Below are positions 1-14,892 of a stretch of 64,000 bases of DNA, piece after piece. A model generated the notes under the pieces. It had not been told where the DNA came from, did no database searches, and saw only the letters and a list, made by a program, of their open reading frames with translations. Location of the stretch: assembly GCA_021413965.1 (NCBI GenBank), contig JAIOPI010000025.1, forward strand, positions 107,096 to 171,095, in the 5' to 3' direction. The DNA is from Lentisphaerota bacterium. GTDB lineage: Bacteria > Verrucomicrobiota > Kiritimatiellia > UBA8416 > JAIOPI01. A program made the translations under genes and the position numbers. The first letter of the stretch is position 1. Each line of letters starts with the position of its first letter.

Positions 1-3808
<3,808 letters not shown>

Positions 3809-3816
<8 letters not shown>

Positions 3817-5272
3817 GGCAACAGGCTTCATGGAAATCGAGCGGAAGTCGGTGCCCTACCGACCACCGCAGGAACGGCTGGGCGACTACCAGGAAATCCT
3901 GACGCCGCCCGCGGAAGCACATCTGAAGCAGCAGGGCTCACGCTGCATGGACTGCGGCGTGCCGTTCTGCCAGTCCGCCACGGGCTGCCCGGTCTACAAC
4001 CTCATTCCCGAGTGGAATGACCTCGTCTATCGCGGCCGCTGGCACGATGCGCTCGACCGGCTGCACCGGACGAACAACTTTCCGGAATTCACCGGACGGG
4101 TCTGCCCGGCCCCCTGCGAAGGCGCCTGCGTGCTCGGCATCACCACCCCCGCGGTGACGATCAAGAACATCGAGAACGCCATCATCGATCGCGGCTTCGC
4201 GGAAGGGTGGGTCGTGCCCCGCCCCCCCCCCCGCCGCACGGGCAAGACCGTCGCCATCATCGGGTCCGGACCGGCCGGACTCGCGGCGGCCCAGCAGCTG
4301 AATAAGCCCGGACATCTCGTGACCGTGTACGAACGGTCGGACCGCATCGGCGGCCTGCTCATGTACGGGATTCCGAACATGAAGCTCGGCAAGGACGTCG
4401 TGCAGCGCCGCATCAGCCAGCTCGAGGCCGAGGGCGTGCGATTCGTCACCAAGGCGGACGTGGGCCGCAATGTCGACCCCGTGCAGCTGCGCCGGGAGCA
4501 TGACGCCATCGTGTTCTGCACCGGCGCCACGCAGCCCCGTGACCTGCCCATCCCCGGCCGCCAACTGGGCGGCGTGTACGTTGCCATGGACTTCCTGACC
4601 GCCAACACGAGGACCCTGCTCGAAGCCGATAGCGCCAAGGGCGGCTTGATCTCAGCCAAAGACAAGGACGTCATCGTCATTGGCGGCGGTGACACCGGCA
4701 CGGATTGCATTGGCACGTCGCTGCGCCACGGCTGCCGGTCGCTGGTCAACTTCGAACTCCTTCCCCGCCCGCCGGACCAGCGCGCGCCGGACAATCCCTG
4801 GCCTGAATGGCCGCGCATCTTCCGCGTGGACTACGGACACGAAGAGGCCAAAGTGAAATTCGGCCAGGACCCCCGCACCTATTGCATTCTGTCCAAGGAG
4901 TTCGTCGACGACGGACACGGTCGCGTGTCAGGCATCAAGTCTGTCAAGGTGGCGTGGGAGCGGGATGCCAGCGGGCGCTGGAACATGCGCGAAGAAGCCG
5001 GAAGCGAGAAGTTCTGGCCCGCGCAGCTCGTTCTGCTGTCCATGGGCTTCCTCGGCCCCGAACGCTATGCGACCGATCCGCTGGGCATCGCGTACGATCC
5101 GCGCAGCAACTACCAGGCGGAGTATGGCCGGTTTGCCACGTCGGTCCCCGGCGTGTTTGCGGCAGGCGACTGTCGTCGCGGCCAATCCCTGGTTGTCTGG
5201 GCGATCAACGAAGGCCGTGCCGCCGCCCGCGAATGCGACCGTTACCTCATGGGCATGAGCGACCTGCCCTAG
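3809..5272 (+). CDS. gltD: glutamate synthase small subunit
   Basis: Beta subunit (487 aa) that oxidises NADPH and passes electrons through FAD and 4Fe-4S clusters to GltB. The GTG at 3809 is chosen because it gives the family start MGKATGF, overlaps the gltB stop, and follows a GGAGGAG ribosome site at about 3795-3801. Visible are two N-terminal Cys groups for Fe-S clusters (CMDCGVPFC and CPAPCEGAC), an FAD-binding [11 protein letters not shown], an NADPH-binding GGGDTGTDC, and a C-terminal [16 protein letters not shown] run of 11 C at 4222-4232 lies in the linker before the FAD motif and encodes part of RPPPRR; the frame is intact as given. Confidence 0.97.
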
Positions 5273-5295
5273 ACGCGCCGCCGTGCGGCGCGTCT
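5271..5295 (+). terminator. perfect hairpin after gltD
   Basis: An 11-bp perfect stem (5271-5281 with 5285-5295) and a CGT loop begin inside the gltD stop codon. No U-run follows. It is a likely 3' end for the gltBD transcript. Confidence 0.6.
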
Positions 5296-5371
5296 ATCCC
5301 GCGTGACGTGGACGGAATTCTGTGTAAGGATAGTGCCTCTGGCCCGATCACCCTCTGAAAAGGGAGTCGCC

Positions 5372-5914
5372 ATGCAGGAACTATTCCGCGAGATCATCAA
5401 GCGCACCGGGGAAGACCTCAACCGCGAGGGACTGCTGAAGACGCCCGAGCGCGCGGCTGAAGCGTTCGGCTACATCACCGGCGGCTACAAGCAGGATGTC
5501 TCGGAAGTCATCAACAACGCCCTCTTTGAGACCGATAACGACGAGATGGTCATCGTCAAGGATATCGAACTCTACTCCCTCTGCGAACATCACCTGCTGC
5601 CGTTCTTCGGAAAGTGCCACGTGGGCTATATCCCCAAGGGAAAGATCATCGGACTGTCCAAGGTGGCCCGCGTCGTGGACGTGTTTGCACGCCGGCTGCA
5701 GGTTCAGGAAAACCTCACCTACCAGATCGCCCGCACGTTGATGACCCACATCGGCGCGCGCGGCGTCGGCGTCGTCATCGAAGCCCGGCACCTGTGCATG
5801 ATGATGCGTGGCGTGGAGAAGCAGAACTCGCTGATGAAGACGTCCGCCATGCTCGGCCAGTTCCGCTCCAGCATCAATACCCGCTCGGAGTTCCTCAGCC
5901 TGATCACCGGATGA
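5372..5914 (+). CDS. folE: GTP cyclohydrolase I
   Basis: Converts GTP to 7,8-dihydroneopterin triphosphate, the first step of folate or pterin synthesis; a cytosolic homodecamer in the family. The 180-aa product has the zinc ligands Cys71 and His74 in [10 protein letters not shown] and Cys142 in RHLCMMMRG, plus the signature [14 protein letters not shown]. The ATG at 5372 follows AAAAGGGAG; the frame runs further upstream to 5303 but adds no family sequence. It is a single gene between the gltD hairpin and the convergent minus-strand pair, with no folate neighbours. Confidence 0.97.
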   Translation: MQELFREIIKRTGEDLNREGLLKTPERAAEAFGYITGGYKQDVSEVINNALFETDNDEMVIVKDIELYSLCEHHLLPFFGKCHVGYIPKGKIIGLSKVARVVDVFARRLQVQENLTYQIARTLMTHIGARGVGVVIEARHLCMMMRGVEKQNSLMKTSAMLGQFRSSINTRSEFLSLITG

Positions 5915-5994
5915 CGGGCCTGACCGCAACGACGATTACCGGCAGCCGCGATCCGTGAAGCCCTGGCCTCCATGGCCGGCCCGCCTTGCCCGGA

Positions 5995-6693
5995 TCACAC
6001 CAGCACATCCAGCAGCGTCTTCGAAAGCACGCGCATGCGCGCCAGGTCAGGAAATTGGCGCTCCAGTGTGCGAAACTGGGCCGAGTGAACGTATTGCCGG
6101 CCGTGTTTCCGCTCCGCCGGCACCACCGCGTGCAGCATTTCGTGAAAGAGAATGTAGCGCACAAACTCGCTGGGCACGCGCGGGTCGTCGAGGAGCGGGT
6201 GCATCCGCACGCTGCGGGTGATGGCGTCCCACGATCCATAGCGGATCGAACGCGATCGCCGCCCCCGCCGCCGCACGGGACGCCCGCGCCCCCAGCCCAC
6301 CTGACACTCCACCCGCCCCCCAAAGAACGTCCGGTTCACGTCCTCCGCCATGGCCGCAAGATTCCACACCCGCCCCTGTCCCTCCAGCCGCGGACGGCGC
6401 GGATGGGCCGCGGGATCCGTGAGATGGATGGACCGCGCGAACTCGGCCACGGTCCGCCAATGCTCGCGGCGATGATCGCGCAGATAGGACGCCAGGGACT
6501 GAAGAACCGCGTCGGGTGCCTGCAAGAAGGCCGCATGCAGCCGGAGGCGGATCCGCCCCCCCAGAAACCGGACCGAGGCGAGGCTGACTCGGTTCTGCGT
6601 CACCGTCAGATGCACGGGAATGCGCACCCCCGCCGTGATGGCGTCGAGGAGACTGTCAGCCGTGCGCGCGGTGGCCTGGAAGAGGTCCATCAT
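5995..6693 (-). CDS. SprT-like zinc metalloprotease
   Basis: A 232-aa protein whose C-terminal half carries FHEMLHAVVP, an HExxH zinc site. About 20 residues on comes HSAQF, matching the third ligand of SprT/WLM-type zincins. The N-terminal half (LGGRIRLRLHAAFLQAPDAV) resembles the N-terminal part of SprT-like proteins but has no motif I can assign. No signal peptide is visible, so it is probably cytosolic. The substrate is unknown; eukaryotic SprT relatives cut DNA-protein crosslinks. Its ATG lies 3 bases after the stop of the dioxygenase gene, so the two are probably translated from one message. Confidence 0.75.
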   Translation of the reverse strand: MMDLFQATARTADSLLDAITAGVRIPVHLTVTQNRVSLASVRFLGGRIRLRLHAAFLQAPDAVLQSLASYLRDHRREHWRTVAEFARSIHLTDPAAHPRRPRLEGQGRVWNLAAMAEDVNRTFFGGRVECQVGWGRGRPVRRRGRRSRSIRYGSWDAITRSVRMHPLLDDPRVPSEFVRYILFHEMLHAVVPAERKHGRQYVHSAQFRTLERQFPDLARMRVLSKTLLDVLV

Positions 6694-6696
6694 CGC

Positions 6697-7512
6697 TCAG
6701 GCCTGCTCCACCCTCTGATCCGCGGGACGCAACGCACCCGCCCCGAAGATCACAGACTGACTCGCCAACGCCTTGGCACGCATGTCCATGGTCCGCGCGT
6801 CCATGTAGCACACACTGAACGCCCGGCGCGAATGCTGGCTGCGGTTGACGTCCGACGCGTGCAGGACCCAGTTGTGTAGCAGGGCCACTTCCCCCACCTG
6901 CAATTCAAGCAGTTCCACCTTGTCCGGCGTGCACCTGGCGGACGCCTGCTCCGTCGTGAGAAAGCCGGAGCCATGGTCGGGATTGATCAGCCCCATCTGG
7001 TGGCTGCCCGGGATCAACTGCACGCACCCGTTCTCGGCCGTAGCGGAATCGAGCGCGGTGTAAACAGTCAGCAGAGGGTCGCGATCCAGCACATTCCAGC
7101 GATCCTGATGCCAGGGAAGGAACGTACCGCGCCCCGCCGGCTTGTTCATGAACATGGCACGGTAACAGGCGATTGGTGTCTGCGGCCCGTAAAGACGGTG
7201 GCAGGTATCTTCGAAAATCGGATGCTGCATGTAGGCCAGAAAGAGCGGATCGAACTCGAGGTCCTGTATCTTCCGGTAGTTCAGCGTGGCGCCCTTGTGC
7301 CCCGGCGTCTGCGGCCCGGCGTCCTCGTACTTGCCCGAATCGCTGTCCAACTGCATCAGCATGCGGTCGTAATTCACCGCCGCCCGGCCCAGCATAATGT
7401 CGTCAATTCGCTGACGCAGCGCATCCATCTGACGGTCGGACGCCACTTTCCCCAAACGCAAAATGCCCCGCGCTTCGAACGCCTCCCACTGACTCGTGCT
7501 CAACCCTGTCAT
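6697..7512 (-). CDS. phytanoyl-CoA dioxygenase (PhyH) family protein
   Basis: A 271-aa Fe(II)/2-oxoglutarate-dependent oxygenase of the PhyH family. The metal-binding HxD is in WHQDRWNVLDRD and the distal His in LLHNWVLHASD. It is followed by a conserved SRRAFSVCYMD stretch whose Arg probably binds 2-oxoglutarate. The ATG at 7512 is preceded by GGGAGGG; the frame extends upstream without homology. The true substrate cannot be read from sequence, since this family is expanded in PVC bacteria with mostly unknown roles. It lies divergent from sdhC and directly upstream of the SprT-like gene. Confidence 0.85.
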   Translation of the reverse strand: MTGLSTSQWEAFEARGILRLGKVASDRQMDALRQRIDDIMLGRAAVNYDRMLMQLDSDSGKYEDAGPQTPGHKGATLNYRKIQDLEFDPLFLAYMQHPIFEDTCHRLYGPQTPIACYRAMFMNKPAGRGTFLPWHQDRWNVLDRDPLLTVYTALDSATAENGCVQLIPGSHQMGLINPDHGSGFLTTEQASARCTPDKVELLELQVGEVALLHNWVLHASDVNRSQHSRRAFSVCYMDARTMDMRAKALASQSVIFGAGALRPADQRVEQA

Positions 7513-7618
7513 GCGGCGACCCTCCCGGTTTCGCGATCCACACACCCAGAGCCAAGAATCCTTTCGCGCGCGGTGGAAGTCAAGCCCCGCAAAGTTTCCG
7601 CCGCGGCGGGATTTGCCA

Positions 7619-7647
7619 TTGATGTTCACAGGGCTTCCCGTTAGCAT
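7619..7647 (+). promoter_or_regulatory. candidate sigma-70 promoter for sdhCAB
   Basis: TTGATG (7619-7624), a 17-base spacer and TAGCAT (7642-7647) lie 21 bases before the sdhC start. Each hexamer matches 4 of 6 consensus positions. Confidence 0.35.
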
Positions 7648-7668
7648 CCGACTCGTTTTGGGAGTCTC

Positions 7669-8405
7669 ATGGGAGGCGTCTTGGGCGGGTGTTCCACATC
7701 ATCGATTGGCAAAAAAATCCTGTCTGCCATCACGGGATTGGGAATGGTGTTGTTTGTTGTCGGGCATCTGGCCGGCAATCTGACCCTGCTGCTCGGCGCC
7801 GAAGCCTTCAACAACTACGCCCACTTCCTCAAGCACCTGATGCACGGCGCCTTCATCTACATCGCCGAGGCCGGTCTGCTCCTGTTCTTCTTCACCCACA
7901 TCTGGATGGGCGTCACCGTCTGGCTCCACAAGGGGCGCGCCCGCGAAGAAGGGTATGAAGTGGCCGGCAACGCCGGCGGCGAAAGCAAGAAGTCGCTCTC
8001 CTCACTCACGATGATCCTCTCGGGCATCTCCCTCGCCATCTTTGTGGTCATCCACCTGCTGCACTTCAAATTCGGCCCGGCGGAGGCCCAGGGCTATCTG
8101 ACGACCATTGACGGCCAGCCGGCCCGCGATCTCTACCGCCTCGTCATCGAGGAGTTTCACAAGCCGCTGCCGACAATCGCGTACGTGGCGTTCATGCTCT
8201 TCCTCGGCCTGCACCTGCGACATGGATTCTGGAGCGCGTTCCAGTCGCTCGGCGTGGGATCGCCGCGGCTGACACCTGCGATCAATACGGCGGCGCTGAT
8301 CCTCGCCCTCGTGCTCGCCATCGGCTTTCTCGCCCTCCCGGTTTACGTCTACTTTGGCGTGGATATCCCGGCCGCCACCCGCGTGGTTGCACTGGAGGTA
8401 GGACC

Positions 8406-8409
<4 letters not shown>
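7669..8409 (+). CDS. sdhC: succinate dehydrogenase cytochrome b558 subunit
   Basis: Membrane anchor and haem subunit (246 aa) of succinate:quinone oxidoreductase (complex II). The start [14 protein letters not shown] and five hydrophobic segments match the b558 family, in which one long subunit replaces SdhC plus SdhD. Likely haem-ligand histidines sit in [22 protein letters not shown] and LHLRHGFW. The ATG at 7669 follows GGGAG. The last 4 bases overlap the sdhA start (ATGA). No separate sdhD follows, which fits a b558-type enzyme. Confidence 0.93.
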
Positions 8410-10337
<1,928 letters not shown>

Positions 10338-10346
10338 CGAGTCACG

Positions 10347-11114
10347 ATGACCACGAATGGCCACACCTACACGTTGAAAGTCTGGCGGCAGCCGGGCGCC
10401 GACCGGCCCGGGCGCCTGGCGACCTATACGGTCACCGGTATTTCGCCCGATCTCTCGCTGCTGGAAGCGCTGGATGTCCTGAACGAGGACCTGATCCGCA
10501 AGGGTGAGGACCCGATTGCCTTCGAGAGCGATTGCCGCGAAGGCATCTGTGGCCAGTGCGGCATCGTGGTCAACGGCGTCGCCCACGGGTCCAAGTTGGG
10601 CTGCACGACATGCGAAATCCGCATGCGCGAGTTCGCCCCGGGTTCCACGATCACGCTGGAGCCCTTCCGCGCCACCGCCTTTCCGATCATTAAAGATCTC
10701 GTCATCAATCGCTCGGCGTTCGACCGCATTATTGCACGCGGCGGGTACGTCTCGATCAATACCGGCGCCGCCCCGGAGGCGAATGCGATTCCCGTGGCAC
10801 GGGACTTGGCCGAGAAAGCCATGGATGCCGCCGCCTGCATTGGCTGCGGGGCCTGCGTCGCCGCCTGCCCCAATGCTTCCGCCTCGCTTTTTGTCGGCGC
10901 CAAGGTCTCGCAGCTGGCCGTCATGCCACAAGGGCATGCCGAGCGCGAACGCCGGGTGACGCGTATGGTCGCCCAGATGGATGCCGAAGGCTTCGGCAAT
11001 TGCTCAAACCACGGCGAATGCGAGGCGGTCTGTCCCAAGGAGATTCCGATCCATGTCATCTCCCGGATGCGCCGTGAGTACATCCGGGCATCCGTCAAAT
11101 CCGTACTCGGTTGA
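10347..11114 (+). CDS. sdhB: succinate dehydrogenase iron-sulfur subunit
   Basis: Electron-transfer subunit (255 aa) linking SdhA to SdhC. It has an N-terminal ferredoxin fold with the 2Fe-2S motif CREGICGQC and a further pair in CTTC. A C-terminal half carries a 4Fe-4S motif CIGCGACVAACP and a last cluster CSNHGECEAVCP. It is the last gene of sdhCAB; the next gene is 57 bases on and has its own strong ribosome site. Confidence 0.96.
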   Translation: MTTNGHTYTLKVWRQPGADRPGRLATYTVTGISPDLSLLEALDVLNEDLIRKGEDPIAFESDCREGICGQCGIVVNGVAHGSKLGCTTCEIRMREFAPGSTITLEPFRATAFPIIKDLVINRSAFDRIIARGGYVSINTGAAPEANAIPVARDLAEKAMDAAACIGCGACVAACPNASASLFVGAKVSQLAVMPQGHAERERRVTRMVAQMDAEGFGNCSNHGECEAVCPKEIPIHVISRMRREYIRASVKSVLG

Positions 11115-11171
11115 GCCGCACTGCCCGGACCGCCATGACCGACATGCGGCATGGCAGGAGGGAGCCAGACC

Positions 11172-13451
11172 ATGCTCGCCAGCGCTCTGCTTGGGATCAT
11201 CGGCCTCGCCGCACAAGCCCCCTCCTCGTCCCCCGGCATCCCCGACCACGCCCGCCTGATCATCCTCACCGTCGCCGGCGCCGTGGCCGTCAGCCTGATG
11301 CTTGGCGCCCTGGCAAGGCGGCTGAACGTGCCCCCCCTCGTTCTGTTCCTGCTCGGCGGCCTGCTGGTGGGGCCCCAAGGCCTTCACCTGTTCCGCGTGG
11401 ATCTGCTGGGCAGCGCCTGGCCCACCCTGGTCACCCTCGCCGTCGAACTTATTCTGTTCACGGCTGGCCTGTGCCTGCCGCCGCGTGGATTCGGTCAGAC
11501 CACATGGGAAACGCGCGGGGTGTTGACCTCCGGCGTCATGCTCACCTGGGGACTCTCCGCCACCTTGATCCATCTCCTGCGCCCCGATTTCCCCTGGCGC
11601 TTCTGCCTGATGGCCGGGAGCCTCGTAATCGCCACGGGGCCGACCGTCATCGCCCCGCTCCTCCAGCGCATCCACGTGCGCAAGCCGATCCACCGCATTC
11701 TCTACTGGGAGTCCGTCCTGACGGATCCCGTGGGCGCACTCATCGCGCTCTTCTGCTACGAACTCGCCACCGTCTCCGCCGGCGCCAAGGCGTCAGCGTA
11801 CGGCCCGCTCGCCCTGATGGATTTCACCGGCCTGCTGGTTGGCGGCGCCGCCGCGGGATTGCTGGCCGCGCTCCTGCGGCGGCGATGGCTGTCTGAGGCC
11901 AGCGCCCCCATCGCCCTTGTCGCCGGCGCGATCGTCATTCCCGCCGCCGGCGATCTCCTGGTGCCCGGCAGCGGCCTGCTGAGCGCCATCGTCGCCGGGC
12001 TCACGCTCGGCCGGCAGGACCTGCCGGCCGTGCGCGTCCTCCGGCGCAATCGCGGACTGCTCATGGAACTGCTGGCAGGACCTCTGCTCGTGCTGCTGGC
12101 CACCCACCTCGGCGGCGACCATCTCCGCGCCCTGGGCCTCCGCGGCACTCTGGCCGTGCTCGGTCTGGTGCTCCTCGTGCGCCCCCTCAACATCTTCCTC
12201 GCCACCGCCGGAGGCAACCTGACCCTGCGCGAAAAGTTATTCCTGAGTTGGCTCGCGCCCCGCGGAGTGCTCTGCCTCGCCCTCGCCGCCCTGTTTGCCC
12301 TGCACCTGCCCGTCCTGCGTCCCGAACTCGCAGACGCCGCCCGCTTCCTGGAAGCCTTCGCCTTTGCCGTCATTATCGGCACGGTCCTTGTGCAGGGCTT
12401 TTCTGCTGGTCGTGTCGGCCGCATGCTCGATGTGCTGGACCCCCAGCCCGCGGGCTGGCTCATCGTCGGCGCCCATGCCCTGGCTCGCGAAGTCGCCATG
12501 TTTGTGCGCGACCGCGGAGCCCATGTTGTCCTCATCGACAGCGACGCACATCGCCTGATCGCCGCCCGCCGCGAGCACCTCCCTGCCCTGCATGAATCCG
12601 CGCTGGCAATTGAATTGGAGGCGCATCCGGAACTCTATGGAATCGGGAATATCCTCGTCGTCACGGACTCCCCAGATCTCAACCGCCGCATCTGCCGCCA
12701 TTTTGCCAGCGCGTACCCGGACATACGACTCTACGGCTGGGATGACAAACCCGTTGCCGGCGACGGGAACCAACCCCGGTACGATGCCGCGAAGCCCGTC
12801 TGGTCCATTCTGCGACCGGCCAACTTCGAGCAGGTTGGCGGGGGCGCAGGCGGGCCCGTGCTGGAGCGCGTTGCCGCCCCCGTGCGCGACTTCCGCCACC
12901 CTGAACGCATTCTCCTGTGCGACCAGGACGGCAAGTTGTCGCCCGCCCTGCCCGCGGACCGCGATGCCCGCGTGACGGCGCTCGTGTATCAGCCTGTGGC
13001 GGTCGGACTGGATTTGAACGTGCGCCCGGAGTGGCTCCTCTATAGCCATGCCACGACCATGCCTGATGTCCTGGGAGAACTCCTCCAGTGCCTCCGCATC
13101 ACCTACCCCGCCCTGGACGTTGAGGACGTGCGCCGCAACCTGATCCGGCAGGAGAGTGAGTACTCGAGCCTCGTCGGCTATGACGTGGCCTTGCCCCATT
13201 TCCACCTGGAGCAGTTGGAAGTGTCGGTGGTGCTGGCGGCCAAGGTCCACCGGCCAATCACCGATGCGCACAGCGGCGCGCCCATTCGCCTCGTCTTCCT
13301 CGTACTCAGCCCCAGCAACCAGCCGCGCACCCACCTGCAAGCGCTCGCGGAAATCTCCAAATTCATCATGGACGAGGATAACCGCACGCGCCTGAACGCC
13401 GCGTCGGATGTGGCCGCCCTGCGCCACATCTTCTGCCCGCGTCACAAGTAG
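11172..13451 (+). CDS. cation/proton antiporter with TrkA-N-like and PTS EIIA-like domains
   Basis: A 759-aa CPA-type antiporter. Residues about 20-410 hold about a dozen membrane segments typical of the Na+/H+ exchanger fold, with LYWESVLTDPVGALIA matching its core. Residues about 425-530 form a TrkA-N-like Rossmann domain (GWLIVGAHALAREVA), with a degenerate glycine loop. The C-terminal 150 residues match the mannitol/fructose type of PTS EIIA: ESEYSSLVGYDVALPHFH, then PIRLVFLVLSP and a helix with HLQALAEISKFI. His676 (codon 13197-13199) sits where EIIA is phosphorylated. The ATG at 11172 is preferred over 11151 because AGGAGGGAG lies 7 bases before it. The 3' end overlaps the convergent nitrilase gene by 10 bases. 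Confidence 0.85.
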   Translation: MLASALLGIIGLAAQAPSSSPGIPDHARLIILTVAGAVAVSLMLGALARRLNVPPLVLFLLGGLLVGPQGLHLFRVDLLGSAWPTLVTLAVELILFTAGLCLPPRGFGQTTWETRGVLTSGVMLTWGLSATLIHLLRPDFPWRFCLMAGSLVIATGPTVIAPLLQRIHVRKPIHRILYWESVLTDPVGALIALFCYELATVSAGAKASAYGPLALMDFTGLLVGGAAAGLLAALLRRRWLSEASAPIALVAGAIVIPAAGDLLVPGSGLLSAIVAGLTLGRQDLPAVRVLRRNRGLLMELLAGPLLVLLATHLGGDHLRALGLRGTLAVLGLVLLVRPLNIFLATAGGNLTLREKLFLSWLAPRGVLCLALAALFALHLPVLRPELADAARFLEAFAFAVIIGTVLVQGFSAGRVGRMLDVLDPQPAGWLIVGAHALAREVAMFVRDRGAHVVLIDSDAHRLIAARREHLPALHESALAIELEAHPELYGIGNILVVTDSPDLNRRICRHFASAYPDIRLYGWDDKPVAGDGNQPRYDAAKPVWSILRPANFEQVGGGAGGPVLERVAAPVRDFRHPERILLCDQDGKLSPALPADRDARVTALVYQPVAVGLDLNVRPEWLLYSHATTMPDVLGELLQCLRITYPALDVEDVRRNLIRQESEYSSLVGYDVALPHFHLEQLEVSVVLAAKVHRPITDAHSGAPIRLVFLVLSPSNQPRTHLQALAEISKFIMDEDNRTRLNAASDVAALRHIFCPRHK

Positions 13452-14329
13452 CGGGCGTAAACATCCGGGCGTCGGTAGCCCCATCCCATCCAGCCCAGCG
13501 GCCGGCTGTGGAAACGCTCCGGCACCACCCCCACCGGAACGTCAACCACGCGCACCTCGGCTTCCCGCCCCAGTTGCACCAAAATCTCCCCGCCCGGCCC
13601 CACGACGAAGCTGCCTCCATTGAACCGGCCGGCATGATTCACCACCGCGATAAACACCTCGTTCTCGGCCGCCCGACAGCGCGTCACCGCCTCATTCTCG
13701 GTGTACGCCTGCCAAGTCGACAAATCCCACGTTTCCGTGGCCAGCGGGCACATCACCAACTGCGACCCGAGCGCGCGCAAACAGCGCACGCTCTCCGGGA
13801 TTTCGCGATCAAAGCAGATCATGGCTCCCACGCGGCAGGTCGCGCCACCCGCGGCGATGCTGGCCACCTCGAAGCGGTCGCCGGGCGTGAAGCCTCCATC
13901 GCCGGTGACGCTCTCAAACGCGCGGCAATGCACCTTGCGGTAAAGAAGTTTGATGTCGCCATCCGGACCGATGAGCGCCGCGCTGTTGTGGACAGCACCG
14001 CAGTCACCCCGTTCTGCGAATCCCAGTAGCACATGCAGTCCGCACATCCGGGCCTGTGAACGGATGCGCTGCAGCGCGGCGCCATCCAACGGTTCTGCGA
14101 TCGTGCGCAATTGCGCACGGTCAGACGCCGAACGTTGATCCGCATAGCCATGCAGCACGCACTCGGGCGTGATCGCGAGTTCCGCCCCTGCACGGGCCGC
14201 CGCATCGATGGCCGTCAGCGTGCGCGCGAGATTGCCCGCCACGTCCCAGGCCTGGGTGTGGACCTGGCAGAGGCCGACGCGCACCCGCAGCAGCCCGGGC
14301 TCGAAGAGGTCTGGCGTGTGATGTCCCAT
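13442..14329 (-). CDS. nitrilase/omega-amidase family hydrolase
   Basis: Carbon-nitrogen hydrolase of about 295 aa. The Glu-Lys-Cys triad is visible as TPECVLHG, YRKVHCRAFE and AMICFDREIPES. Members hydrolyse nitriles, amides or carbamoyl groups, and the substrate here cannot be told. The ATG at 14329 follows GGAAGG; a GTG at 14350 would add seven residues but has no ribosome site. The stop overlaps the antiporter 3' end by 10 bases in convergent orientation. The DUF3592-like gene lies 27 bases upstream on the same strand. Confidence 0.87.
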   Translation of the reverse strand: MGHHTPDLFEPGLLRVRVGLCQVHTQAWDVAGNLARTLTAIDAAARAGAELAITPECVLHGYADQRSASDRAQLRTIAEPLDGAALQRIRSQARMCGLHVLLGFAERGDCGAVHNSAALIGPDGDIKLLYRKVHCRAFESVTGDGGFTPGDRFEVASIAAGGATCRVGAMICFDREIPESVRCLRALGSQLVMCPLATETWDLSTWQAYTENEAVTRCRAAENEVFIAVVNHAGRFNGGSFVVGPGGEILVQLGREAEVRVVDVPVGVVPERFHSRPLGWMGWGYRRPDVYARYL

Positions 14330-14356
14330 CAGGCGGGCCTTCCGCTTCACCCGCGC

Positions 14357-14830
14357 TCAGAAAGGGGCTCGGCGCACCCAACTCCGCCCCCAGACGAGGG
14401 CCCCGATCACCAGCAGCGCGGCGCCCGTGCCAATCCGAATGCGCAGGCCGGTCGAGTCCCCAACCTGCAGAACCGCCTGTTCTGGTCTATCGGGGTTATA
14501 GTACACCGTGGCTTCTGAATTCCTGGCGAACCCGTCGACCAGGCCCTGCGCGTAAAGCTCGTTCATGCTGCTGCGCTGGCCGAACGTGTACTGGTCCGAT
14601 TCGTAGGTCAGCCCATCAACCACGTAGCGAAACGTGATGTGGGGATAGTATTTCGAGGCTCCGTCGAGCGCCGTGCCTTCCGTGACATCCGACGAGACAA
14701 TCGTGCCCTTCACGTTCGGCCAGCCCATGCTGGCGTCGGCCAGATGCATCCGCCATGCGCCGTGCATGATGAACACTATGCCGATGGCCAGGAAAGGCAG
14801 GCTCGCCAGCATGGTCGGTTTGCGCGTCAT
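14357..14830 (-). CDS. DUF3592-like membrane protein
   Basis: A 157-aa protein with an N-terminal membrane segment (LASLPFLAIGIVFIMHGAW), an extracytoplasmic beta-rich middle (YYPHITFRYVVDGLTYESD), the motif VYYNPDRPEQAVLQ, and a second C-terminal membrane segment. This layout is typical of DUF3592, a family without known function. The ATG at 14830 is favoured because GGGAG precedes it by 8 bases. It may share a message with the nitrilase gene downstream. Confidence 0.72.
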   Translation of the reverse strand: MTRKPTMLASLPFLAIGIVFIMHGAWRMHLADASMGWPNVKGTIVSSDVTEGTALDGASKYYPHITFRYVVDGLTYESDQYTFGQRSSMNELYAQGLVDGFARNSEATVYYNPDRPEQAVLQVGDSTGLRIRIGTGAALLVIGALVWGRSWVRRAPF

Positions 14831-14849
14831 CGGACTGGCTCCCACCCCT

Positions 14850-14878
14850 GCCGGCCGGCCAGACCTGCCCCGGCCGGC
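14850..14878 (-). terminator. hairpin after EF-hand gene
   Basis: A 9-bp perfect GC stem (14850-14858 with 14870-14878) with an 11-base loop lies between the EF-hand stop and the next start on the minus strand. A second palindrome, TCGCATGCGA, adjoins at 14881-14890. No U-run. Confidence 0.45.
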
Positions 14879-14892
14879 CATCGCATGCGACA

